Shown here one piece after another: positions 35,182 through 43,406 of a DNA stretch of 64,000 nucleotides. The position numbers and the translations under genes were made by a program. This DNA comes from Parapedobacter sp035556095. GTDB lineage: Bacteria > Bacteroidota > Bacteroidia > Sphingobacteriales > Sphingobacteriaceae. Position 1 is the first letter of the stretch, and each line of letters opens with the position of its first letter. The stretch spans positions 62,001-126,000 of the forward strand of contig NZ_DATMFT010000026.1 of NCBI RefSeq assembly GCF_035556095.1. The letters are read 5' to 3'. Under the pieces are notes generated by a model, which was not told where the DNA came from, ran no database searches, and saw nothing but the letters and a program-made list of their open reading frames with translations.

Positions 35182-36998
35182 CTATTAATTTTTCTTAAAT
35201 TGTTGTCTCTATCAGTGAGCGCATTGAGGTATATGGCTGCGCCCTTATGGAAAATAAAAAACATCACAGCCGCGCCCAGGAGTTCATAGGCACCCCGGCT
35301 ATAGTTGGCAAACCACAAATCAGTGATGCCGATAACCAGTAAACATATGGCCACAAATCCCACAATGGCCAATGCAATACCTCTCATAATGGGTTTCACG
35401 TTCGTCCGCCGGTTTCCCGCCGGTCCATGTTGCGCATACTTGCCCCAAAGACCAAGTGGCTTGACCCTGTCGTGGAAACGCTGCAACAACTGATCAGGGT
35501 CGGGCTTCGTAAACAGCGCTACCAGTACCCACAGCAAGGTGGTGGCTCCCATCACCAGTAGCGTTTGCCACCACCAAGGCAATAGCAGTTGTTCCCCCAG
35601 TGGGATGTGGAAATAAATCAGTATTTTTGGCACCAAAACAACCAAACAGAAAAATAGTGCACCGCCGAAGGAGGCAGCTATGCGCGCCTTCCCATTAAAC
35701 CGCCACCACCACCACTGCGCCCAGTTGGCAGGTAGTTCCGCTGCACTTAGCTGCAGCATGAAGATCGCCACGTCTACAATGAAATGTACATGGAACACCA
35801 CGGCCAGGGAAACGCCGAGGATTAGCCCCATTGCCAATTTCCCCATTCGTAAGTAATGTTTCTCGGATTGGTTCCTCACAAACCATCTCCGGTAAATATC
35901 ACTTACCAATACCTGCCCACCGAAATTCAAGTTGTCTGCAACAGTAGACATCGTGGCCGCCAACATTGCCGCCACCAAAATCCCGATGGCCCCCGCCGGT
36001 AGCATCTCTTTCATCAGCATGCCATAGACCTCTTCCCGGTCGAAACCCGGCTCTCTCAATTCCGGCCAGATTACAGCTGCCGATATACTGGGCAACGTAA
36101 CCAGCAAAAGCAGTATAAACATGGTAACGGCCGTCACCACGTACATGGTAAGCGCTTCTTTGGGGCTACGGGTCGATAAGATACGCTGGCCTTCCATCGC
36201 TCCGCCCATCGGCGCAGCATCCCCTCCATAGCCAATGCTTTGGCCAACCATCCAGGCCAATGCCGCCATCAAGGGAAACACCTCATGGTTCGGCGGTGGT
36301 GTAAGCCGCGTGATTTCGGGATTGGTAGCGCCAAATGTGTCTTGGATGGCCGCGACCATCTGCGTTGCTCCACCGAAATGTTGGAGGGTAAAAAACGCCA
36401 GGGTCATCGCCCCGATCATGAAAATGGTCATCTGGATGAGGTTCGAAATCACTACGCCCTTATAGCCCGAAAAGAAGACAAACACAAAGGACACCGGAAC
36501 GATCAACGCCAGTGTTTCCATTTTACTGAATCCGAACGCGGGCTCCATAATCTTGCATGCCGCAAGCAAAGTGATCCCCGTCCATGCCGGCATAGCGATC
36601 AGCGACGTGCGGGTGGCAATCCATAAGCGCATGGCGTTGGCCGTGCGCGGCTTAAACCGCAGGTCGTAAAATTCCAACGACGTAAATAGGTTAAGCCTTC
36701 GCCAGAAGAATGCAAACAACACGCCGGCCAGGAACAAGGCCAACCCAAATCTACTCAGGTACCACCACGAGATGAACGCCCCGGTTACCGCCGCCAATCC
36801 ACCGTATCCCGTAGCCGCATCAGGGCTAACCAGCGCAGCGCTGTACGAAACACCGTTAAGCCACCCCGGCACTTTACGCCCACCCAAAAAGAAGTTTTCC
36901 ATACTTCCGGCGGCGAACTTCCTATGCCACAGCGATAGCCCGATCATCAGGGCGAAATACGCGATGATTATCCAAATATCGAGTTGACTCCAAGCCAT
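35178..36998 (-). CDS. Sodium:solute symporter family (SSS) transporter
   Basis: A 606-residue inner-membrane protein with about 13-15 hydrophobic segments. Family features include DIWIIIAYFALMIGLSLWH, NFFLGGRKVPGWLNGVSYSAALVSPDAATGYGG and FVFFSGYKGVVISNLIQM. Another is the sodium-site region AAMLAATMSTVADNLNFGG. The C-terminus extends beyond the usual length, with two more transmembrane stretches. It probably imports the monosaccharide or small glycan released by the periplasmic enzymes. SSS members carry sugars, sialic acid and other solutes, so the amino-sugar assignment rests on its neighbours. It starts 11 bp after susD2. Confidence 0.9.
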   Translation of the reverse strand: MAWSQLDIWIIIAYFALMIGLSLWHRKFAAGSMENFFLGGRKVPGWLNGVSYSAALVSPDAATGYGGLAAVTGAFISWWYLSRFGLALFLAGVLFAFFWRRLNLFTSLEFYDLRFKPRTANAMRLWIATRTSLIAMPAWTGITLLAACKIMEPAFGFSKMETLALIVPVSFVFVFFSGYKGVVISNLIQMTIFMIGAMTLAFFTLQHFGGATQMVAAIQDTFGATNPEITRLTPPPNHEVFPLMAALAWMVGQSIGYGGDAAPMGGAMEGQRILSTRSPKEALTMYVVTAVTMFILLLLVTLPSISAAVIWPELREPGFDREEVYGMLMKEMLPAGAIGILVAAMLAATMSTVADNLNFGGQVLVSDIYRRWFVRNQSEKHYLRMGKLAMGLILGVSLAVVFHVHFIVDVAIFMLQLSAAELPANWAQWWWWRFNGKARIAASFGGALFFCLVVLVPKILIYFHIPLGEQLLLPWWWQTLLVMGATTLLWVLVALFTKPDPDQLLQRFHDRVKPLGLWGKYAQHGPAGNRRTNVKPIMRGIALAIVGFVAICLLVIGITDLWFANYSRGAYELLGAAVMFFIFHKGAAIYLNALTDRDNNLRKINR

Positions 36999-37009
36999 AC
37001 GTTTACACC

Positions 37010-38824
37010 TTAATCCCAGCCCGGATTTTGAATCAAATTAACGTTTTTCTCCGTCTCGATGAAAGGTATCGGCCAAAGGTTATGTTTTTGTTCAAATAGC
37101 CGCGATTCAACCACCGTACGCCGGTAAAAACCATCACTATCCATCGTGTATCCGGGCGTACTGATATCGATGCCATGGATAGGCCCATCATTGACCTCTT
37201 CAGCAATTTTCCATCGGATGCAGTCGAAATACCGATGCGTCTCAAAAGCCAGTTCTATCCGGCGTTCGCGCCGGATGCGTTCGCGCATCTGGTCTTTGGT
37301 CAGCCCCCCTGGCAACGCTGGTATACCCGCGCGCTCCCGGATGAAATTCACGTAGGTATACACATCGCTTACCGGTCCGGAGGCCTCGTTCAATGCCTCC
37401 GCATAATTGAGGTACTGCTCGCCAAGCCTCAAAAATATCCACGTTCTTGCCGGCCCGCTCCGTGTTGCCATATCATAATCCGGGTGTGTTAATTTCTTCA
37501 TTAGGTAGCCGGTCCTCGTAAAGGCCCCTTGCCCGGGCTGACGGCCATTAGGCCCACCAAACCAAAACTTCAGTCCCTCGGTTATCATCTTATACTTTGC
37601 CCCGGTAAACGTGACGCTGGCATAGAACCTGGGTTCCCGGTCTACATACATGGTGCGCGTTCCAGCAACGTACATTGCCGTTTCTTCCGTATCATTTCCA
37701 GTTTCGCTGTATCCCGAAGCCGGATTGATAATCGGGGTCATATCGGCCTGATATCCTGTTATTGGTATTTCCCCATTGGCCATATGATAAGTATCAACCT
37801 GTTCCTGCGTTACACCTTGGTGGGGGAAAAAGGCACCTGGAATCCCCCACGGTTCGCTATAGGTATCTAAGTGGATATAAGACGGGTTATTCCGGGTAAA
37901 GAACACCTCGTCATTGAAATTCACGTAGAATGTCTCCTGGTAGTTTGCTATGGGATCATTGGATGCCGAACGATGGAGCCGGTGACCGGCAGCCTCGGCG
38001 GCATCAATGCACGCCTTGGCAGCTGCTGCCGCCGCTTCCCAACGTGCAGCAGAAAAATCCGGAAACAACTGGACGCCATCACGGTCTTTGAAGTCCGCAT
38101 AATCCGGATTGCCATTCCAAAACGGGCTCGCCATGTAAAGCAACGCCCTTCCCTTGAGTGCGAGCGCGGCGACTTTCGAAGGCCTTCCCAACTCGTTTTG
38201 CTGTACAATTCGCGGTGGCAGTATATCAGCTGCCCGATCGCAGTCGTCAACGATGAACTGTACGCATTGGTCAAGAGGCATCCGCTTGAGCAATTTGAAA
38301 TCTTCATTTAACCCGATAGTCCGGTCAAAGATCGGGATCGGGCCATAAATCCGAACCAATAGGAAGTGATAAAACGCCCTTAGGAAATACACTTCTCCTT
38401 TCCACTGGTTGATCATATTTGCTGGAAAGAACTCGTTGGGCTGCAGCATATGGATATATTCCAGAAAGATATTGCAGTTCCTGATCGCCTGATAATAAGG
38501 GCTCCAACCACTGGTCGTATACGTGTTCGAGCTCCAGTTACCCGCATTCATCATATTCGAAAAGAACGGCTCGTGCGTAATTTCCATTTCATCTGCCGCT
38601 CCATTGAACGGGTTGACCACGCCGTCGTTATCTACCATCATCGCTTCATTGGGCAGATTCGCGTAGATATTCGCCAAAAACTCCCTTGTAAAGCTAGGGT
38701 TGGTAAAAACCTGTTCAGGTGTAAGATCCTCGTCTGGCGTTTTGTCTAGAAAATCCTTTATGCAGGATTGCATGATGAAAAGGACAGTCATCAAGGGTAT
38801 GGCTATATATTTAAACTTTTTCAT
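37010..38824 (-). CDS. SusD/RagB-family outer-membrane lipoprotein (second cluster)
   Basis: A 604-residue SusD-like lipoprotein with signal and lipobox IMQSC. Family features are CIKDFLDKTPDEDLTPEQVFTNP, EVYFLRAFYHFLLVRIYGPIPI, YVNFIRERAGIPALPGG, RRERRIELAFETHRYFDCIRW and a C-terminal LWPIPFIETEKN with NPGW. It is the nutrient-binding lid for SusC2, encoded 18 bp upstream. The glycan ligand is presumably related to the GlcNAc/MurNAc chemistry of the operon. Confidence 0.94.
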   Translation of the reverse strand: MKKFKYIAIPLMTVLFIMQSCIKDFLDKTPDEDLTPEQVFTNPSFTREFLANIYANLPNEAMMVDNDGVVNPFNGAADEMEITHEPFFSNMMNAGNWSSNTYTTSGWSPYYQAIRNCNIFLEYIHMLQPNEFFPANMINQWKGEVYFLRAFYHFLLVRIYGPIPIFDRTIGLNEDFKLLKRMPLDQCVQFIVDDCDRAADILPPRIVQQNELGRPSKVAALALKGRALLYMASPFWNGNPDYADFKDRDGVQLFPDFSAARWEAAAAAAKACIDAAEAAGHRLHRSASNDPIANYQETFYVNFNDEVFFTRNNPSYIHLDTYSEPWGIPGAFFPHQGVTQEQVDTYHMANGEIPITGYQADMTPIINPASGYSETGNDTEETAMYVAGTRTMYVDREPRFYASVTFTGAKYKMITEGLKFWFGGPNGRQPGQGAFTRTGYLMKKLTHPDYDMATRSGPARTWIFLRLGEQYLNYAEALNEASGPVSDVYTYVNFIRERAGIPALPGGLTKDQMRERIRRERRIELAFETHRYFDCIRWKIAEEVNDGPIHGIDISTPGYTMDSDGFYRRTVVESRLFEQKHNLWPIPFIETEKNVNLIQNPGWD

Positions 38825-38842
38825 AATACCGGAAATAAAGGG

Positions 38843-41800
38843 TTAAAAAATAACGTTAATGCCGAAATTGACATTCCGGGTGATGGGGTGGCCGCCCGTG
38901 CCGTAATTAGACTCGGGATCGATTGCCTTGATGTGGTCCCACGTATACAGGTTCGTTCCCTGAACGAAAAGCCGCAGGTTAGTGATACCAATCTTGGCGG
39001 TTAAATGCGAATCAAACGAATACCCCACTTCGGCGTTCTTTATCCGGAGATAGTTCCCGTTTTTCCGCCACAGGCTCGAATTCGTATAATTGTTCTCGCT
39101 TGCCGCACGAATGGCCGGGTAGACTGCATCCGCATTGTCTTCTCCCGGTACCCAACGGTTATCATAGTATTCTCGTAGCACGTTATATTTCCCCACGGCC
39201 GTAAAGAAGGGCCTCATCGGCCATCCCGACCCGTAAAAGAAGTCCCGGTTTGCGGCCCCCGTGAAAAACAGCGATGCATCAAACCCTTTCCAAGCCAGCG
39301 TGGTGCCGAAACCGTACATCACCAGTGGTTCGGGGCCGTACTCGCCGAAGTAGGTGATGTCTTCGAGGTCTATACGCTCGTTTCCATTAAGGTCTACATA
39401 CTTAATATCCCCTGGCCCGTAGGTCCCGAAAATCGACTGTGACGGACTGTTCGCGATATCTTCCTCATCACGGAAGAAACCCTGGGCGAGGTAGCCGGAT
39501 GCGGCTCCTATCGCACGGCCTCTCGGGTTGTGATGCTCAAAAATATAGGGAACATCATTCTCAATGACTTTATTCTTGGTAAACGTGAAGTTAGCCAACA
39601 GCGAATAGAAGAAACCCGATGAGGTGGTGTTCCTCACTTGAAGGCTACCTTCAAAACCCCAGTTGGAGGTAACGCCAATGTTGCCGTAAGGGATCACACC
39701 GGTAGGGTAACCGGAGTACCACGGAACGGATGAGCGCCTTAGCAGTTGGTCTTTCCGCAGTTCATAGAAATAATCCCCTTGAAAACTTACCGCGGCATTA
39801 AACAGTTCGATATCGGCGCCAACATTCGTCTTGTACGCCTTTTCCCAGGTCACGTCTTGGTTTCCAATACTTCCTTCACTTTTGCCGCCAATGCTGTTGT
39901 TTTGGTTAAGGCCATACACGTAGCCAGCTGCCGATTTGTTGTAGGAAGACAGGAACAAGAACCTGCCGCCACCGATCTGGTCGTTGCCCACCAAACCATA
40001 CGAGCCTCTAAGTTTAAGCATGTTAACTACGTTTGCATTCCAAAAGTCCTCGTTCGAAACCACCCAACCGGCCCCTATCGAGGGGAAAAGCCCGTATTGC
40101 TTTCCTTTGGGGAAATTTTCGGATCCGTTGTAGCCCGCATTTAGTTCGAGGAGATACTTCGCGCCATAGTTGTAGGTAAACCGGCCCACCAACCCCTGCC
40201 TCCTTTCGGGAAGGTTGGCAAGCGAGCTTCCCGCGTTGACGTTTATAAATTCCCGCTTGTTGCCAAGAAGAAGTGCCGATACGCTATGCTGGCCAAATGT
40301 TTGATCGTAGGTAATGCTTAGATCGCCATATACCGTTTTATAGTTCTCGTTTGCCAAACCATAGCCCAAGGCCGACTCCGAGCTGACCAGCGTATAGATA
40401 TCCTCACCCGTTTCACTGTCACGTGTGTAGTAATACGTTTCGGGCGACTTCGATCTGAAATTCTGTGTGATATCGACCACATCATAAGCCACCAACCCTT
40501 TAACCGCCAGCCCCGGAAGTACGGACGATAGATCCCACCTAAAATTCAAATTACTGACAATGGTGTTATAGAACTGCTTCGTATACCCCATCTGCGTGAG
40601 CAGCGTATAGGGATTGATGGCACCATCCACACCGATGGCTCCCGGCGCCGAGCCGTCGGGATTTGTGAGCGGGTACATCAACGGCGTTACCAGTTCCATG
40701 ATGGCGAAGGCCGATCCCGTACCCACCCCTGGGTAATTGGTACCCGAAACGATACCCGATAACCCCAGGTTCATATCAAAGTTGGAAGCCAGCTTCATGT
40801 CGACATTGGACCTGAATTGGTACCGGTTCAACAATGCGTTTGTATTATAATCATTCAGCGAGCTCTCGTTGTAAATACCCTCTTGGAGGGTATAGCCTAG
40901 GTTTACATAGTATTTTATGTATTCGGTCCCGCCCGAGACGCCCAGGTTGTTTATACTTTGTTTGGTGGTCTCTTTCAGCACCACATCATACCAATCAACG
41001 TTGGGGTAAATATAGGGATCCGAACCGTCTCTAAACTTATTGATTTCCTCAGTAGTATACCGCGGTGCCTCGCCAACATTCGCCAATGCCTCGTTATGGA
41101 GCGAAGCATATTCATACGCGTTGATAACGTTGGGCACGCGCAACGGCGTTGCCGTGGCAAACTCCGATCGGAAAGTCACTTTCGGCTTACCGACACTGCC
41201 CCGCTTGGTTGTGATTACGATTACACCGTTAGCTCCCCTGTTTCCATACACAGCAGTTGCGGTGGCATCCTTGAGTACTGTAAAATCGGCTATTTCCTCG
41301 ATATTTATGGTGTTCCAATAGTTTTGAAGTTCCCGTTCTACACCATCCACAATGACCAATGGATTCCGCCCCCCACTGATCGATGCGATCCCGCGTATAT
41401 ATACACTCGCCGCATCATAACCCGGTTCGCCCGACGACTGCCGGGTGATGACCCCTGCAATCTTTCCGCCAATGGTATTACTTAGTGAAGGCGTTGAAAA
41501 TTTGCGGATCTCTCCAACCGATACGGATGAAACAGCCCCCACCATGGTCGTCTTTTTCTGGGTACCGAAACCCACTACCACGACCTCGTTCAACTTTTGC
41601 CCTTCTTCATCAATTTCCAGCCGGACGTTGAACTCCCGTTCTTTGCCGATAACGAGTCTTTTTGTCGTATAGCCTACATAACTGACGATCAAAGAATCCC
41701 GCTCGCTATCGGCTTCGATAAGGAACCTGCCGTCTAAGCCTGTCTTCACCTCTCTTTTAGCCGGCAGCACCTGCACGGATGCATCGACCAACAACTCTCC

Positions 41801-41980
41801 CGATTCATCGGACACGATGCCCCGCACGATAAAAGGCTCCTGCTGATTCTTTGCGGGCGTACCCACATCATGGCCCATTCCGGCAAATGCCAATGTGGCC
41901 ACGCAACCAAACCAAATCGTCAGCAACAATCGCTTACCGACAATGGGTCGTGCTTCACTGCATTTAAGAAAAACAATCAT
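38843..41980 (-). CDS. SusC/RagA-family TonB-dependent transporter (second cluster)
   Basis: A 1045-residue TonB-linked outer-membrane transporter. A signal segment (LLLTIWFGCVATLAFAG) is followed by a CarboxypepD_reg-like domain (residues about 45-130), TonB box-like NEVVVVGFGTQKKTT, plug motifs (GKIAGVITRQSSGEPGYDAAS, LKDATATAVYGNRGANGVIVIT) and a beta-barrel ending FGINVIF. It imports substrate captured by SusD2. It is first in a nine-gene operon ending at the 26452 terminator. Two palindromic operators for a LacI-type regulator lie 81-141 bp upstream of its start. Confidence 0.95.
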   Translation of the reverse strand: MIVFLKCSEARPIVGKRLLLTIWFGCVATLAFAGMGHDVGTPAKNQQEPFIVRGIVSDESGELLVDASVQVLPAKREVKTGLDGRFLIEADSERDSLIVSYVGYTTKRLVIGKEREFNVRLEIDEEGQKLNEVVVVGFGTQKKTTMVGAVSSVSVGEIRKFSTPSLSNTIGGKIAGVITRQSSGEPGYDAASVYIRGIASISGGRNPLVIVDGVERELQNYWNTINIEEIADFTVLKDATATAVYGNRGANGVIVITTKRGSVGKPKVTFRSEFATATPLRVPNVINAYEYASLHNEALANVGEAPRYTTEEINKFRDGSDPYIYPNVDWYDVVLKETTKQSINNLGVSGGTEYIKYYVNLGYTLQEGIYNESSLNDYNTNALLNRYQFRSNVDMKLASNFDMNLGLSGIVSGTNYPGVGTGSAFAIMELVTPLMYPLTNPDGSAPGAIGVDGAINPYTLLTQMGYTKQFYNTIVSNLNFRWDLSSVLPGLAVKGLVAYDVVDITQNFRSKSPETYYYTRDSETGEDIYTLVSSESALGYGLANENYKTVYGDLSITYDQTFGQHSVSALLLGNKREFINVNAGSSLANLPERRQGLVGRFTYNYGAKYLLELNAGYNGSENFPKGKQYGLFPSIGAGWVVSNEDFWNANVVNMLKLRGSYGLVGNDQIGGGRFLFLSSYNKSAAGYVYGLNQNNSIGGKSEGSIGNQDVTWEKAYKTNVGADIELFNAAVSFQGDYFYELRKDQLLRRSSVPWYSGYPTGVIPYGNIGVTSNWGFEGSLQVRNTTSSGFFYSLLANFTFTKNKVIENDVPYIFEHHNPRGRAIGAASGYLAQGFFRDEEDIANSPSQSIFGTYGPGDIKYVDLNGNERIDLEDITYFGEYGPEPLVMYGFGTTLAWKGFDASLFFTGAANRDFFYGSGWPMRPFFTAVGKYNVLREYYDNRWVPGEDNADAVYPAIRAASENNYTNSSLWRKNGNYLRIKNAEVGYSFDSHLTAKIGITNLRLFVQGTNLYTWDHIKAIDPESNYGTGGHPITRNVNFGINVIF

Positions 41981-42060
41981 AATGGTTAAATTATTAGTTA
42001 GTTAAAAACTTGGGTTCTTTCCGAATTTTACAGACTTTCCCTACACAATCTATCATCATT

Positions 42061-42074
42061 TGAATACGTATTCA
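42061..42074. promoter_or_regulatory. LacI-type operator O1 upstream of susC2
   Basis: TGAATACGTATTCA is a perfect 14-bp palindrome with the central CG typical of LacI-family sites. It overlaps the -33 region of a weak minus-strand promoter (ATTG, 20 nt, TAGATTGT at about 42076-42045), so binding would block transcription of susC2. Confidence 0.7.
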
Positions 42075-42109
42075 ATTACCTCAAAAAAAAGGGACCTTCG
42101 TCGAAAAAA

Positions 42110-42121
42110 GAATACGTATTC
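42110..42121. promoter_or_regulatory. LacI-type operator O2 upstream of susC2
   Basis: GAATACGTATTC, identical to the core of O1, lies with its centre 48 bp away and 18 bp from the end of the lacI-type gene. Two copies at this distance suggest cooperative binding or looping. Confidence 0.7.
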
Positions 42122-42138
42122 ATAATAAACATAAAAAA

Positions 42139-43164
42139 TTAACCTGCATTTCTGTTTCTTACCGTATTTCTAATCACAAGCCGCCCCTTCATAACCAGTT
42201 TCTTCGGCTTACCTATCTTCCCGTTGATCTCTTCAAGCAGGATAGCCACCGTATTATCGACCATCCCCTCCAGCGGTTGTTCCCACGTGGTGAGGTTATA
42301 CGACGTCCAATTGCTCATCCGGATATTATCAAACCCAATGACCGATACATCATGCGGCACGTCAAACCCCAGGTTTCTGATTGCATCCATCACACCCAGC
42401 GCGATGATATCGTTCCCACCGAAAATGCAATCAATATCCTTGTTGTTCATCATCAATTCCTGGGCAAGCTGAAACCCGCTATCGTAGGTATAGTCGCCAG
42501 CTTCAAGATGCAGCTTGCTCACGCCATTTTCGTCGAGCACTTCCCTAAACCCACGTAGCCGATCTTGGGAAATCGAGGTGTGTGGCGGTCCAGATATATA
42601 CGCGAAATGGCGATGTCCCGTTTTGAGCAAATAGGTCGCTATTTGCTTTGCCGACAGATAATTGTCGCATAAAACAACACTGTTAGCTGAGTTGTCCGCA
42701 TACCGGTTGAATATCACTACGGCAATGCCATTTTCGCGGAATCTTTCCTCAGCATCTTGCGTAAGCAAGGCATCGGAGATGATCACTCCCGCTACGTTGT
42801 ACTCCAAAAGTTTGTGGATTTCACTCTCCTCGATGTGCTCGTTTTCCGAATTGATAAAAATCAAATGGTAACCCAGGGCAGAGAAACGGTTATGGAAGAT
42901 TTCGAGTACGGCCGAATAAAAAGGGTTACGTATCGTACGCATAACGATGCCAATCAACATACTCCGTCGAGTAATCAGACTCCTAGCATGGGCGTTGGGC
43001 CGATAATTCAATTTCCGCGCCGCCTCCATGATCTGGTTCCGCTTTTTTTCCGAAACCTTCGTGTTGCCGGCGAAGACGCGCGAAACCGTCGCTTGCGATA
43101 CCCCCGCTAGCTCGGCCACATCGTGCGATGTGTAATGCTTTTTTGTTATATTAGATTTACTCAT
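42139..43164 (-). CDS. LacI-family transcriptional regulator
   Basis: A 341-residue regulator. The N-terminal helix-turn-helix is TSHDVAELAGVSQATVSRVFAGNTKVS, followed by the hinge helix RKLNYRPNAHARSL. The periplasmic-binding-like effector domain spans residues ~60-335 (IGIVMRTIRNPFYSAVLEIF, YISGPPHTSISQDRLRGF, CIFGGNDIIALGVMDAIR, DVSVIGFDNIRMSNWT). The frame is open to 43206, but the ATG at 43164 is the start because a complete promoter occupies 43176-43207. It probably represses the susC2 operon through the two adjacent palindromes and possibly GH20. The effector is probably an amino-sugar derivative, which is an inference. Confidence 0.93.
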   Translation of the reverse strand: MSKSNITKKHYTSHDVAELAGVSQATVSRVFAGNTKVSEKKRNQIMEAARKLNYRPNAHARSLITRRSMLIGIVMRTIRNPFYSAVLEIFHNRFSALGYHLIFINSENEHIEESEIHKLLEYNVAGVIISDALLTQDAEERFRENGIAVVIFNRYADNSANSVVLCDNYLSAKQIATYLLKTGHRHFAYISGPPHTSISQDRLRGFREVLDENGVSKLHLEAGDYTYDSGFQLAQELMMNNKDIDCIFGGNDIIALGVMDAIRNLGFDVPHDVSVIGFDNIRMSNWTSYNLTTWEQPLEGMVDNTVAILLEEINGKIGKPKKLVMKGRLVIRNTVRNRNAG

Positions 43165-43175
43165 GAATTCGAATA

Positions 43176-43207
43176 CAAAAATATATACCTGAATTGAGAA
43201 AAACAAA
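43176..43207 (-). promoter_or_regulatory. Promoter of the LacI-type regulator gene
   Basis: On the minus strand TTTG (43207-43204), a 20-nt spacer and TATTTTTG (43183-43176) match the Bacteroidota consensus. The expected transcription start is only a few bases before the ATG at 43164, implying a very short leader. Confidence 0.75.
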
Positions 43208-43310
43208 TTTTTTAGAAATTTCCTCTACCTACTCTATTTCCTTCAGTAAATTGATTTTAAGGTTGTAAAAATAAAAATGTCCGTTTATCTTTAACGCATT
43301 CTATAACCAA

Positions 43311-43342
43311 TTTGCATACATATGCATAGTAAAATATGGTTG
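43311..43342 (+). promoter_or_regulatory. Promoter of the GH20 gene
   Basis: TTTG (43311-43314), a 20-nt spacer and TATGGTTG (43335-43342, one mismatch to TAnnTTTG). This leaves a leader of about 60 nt before the ATG at 43407. Confidence 0.5.
43313..43326. promoter_or_regulatory. Inverted repeat inside the GH20 promoter, candidate operator
   Basis: TGCATA (43313-43318) and TATGCA (43321-43326) form a dyad separated by CA, lying between the -33 and -7 elements. A protein bound here would block the promoter. The sequence differs from the GAATACGTATTC sites, sharing only an ATAC/TAT-type core. Confidence 0.45.
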
Positions 43343-43406
43343 GCCGCACAGGAGACGTTAATGGGAAAGCTGGCTGATATAAAATGAAAAATTAAACGAT
43401 AACGAT

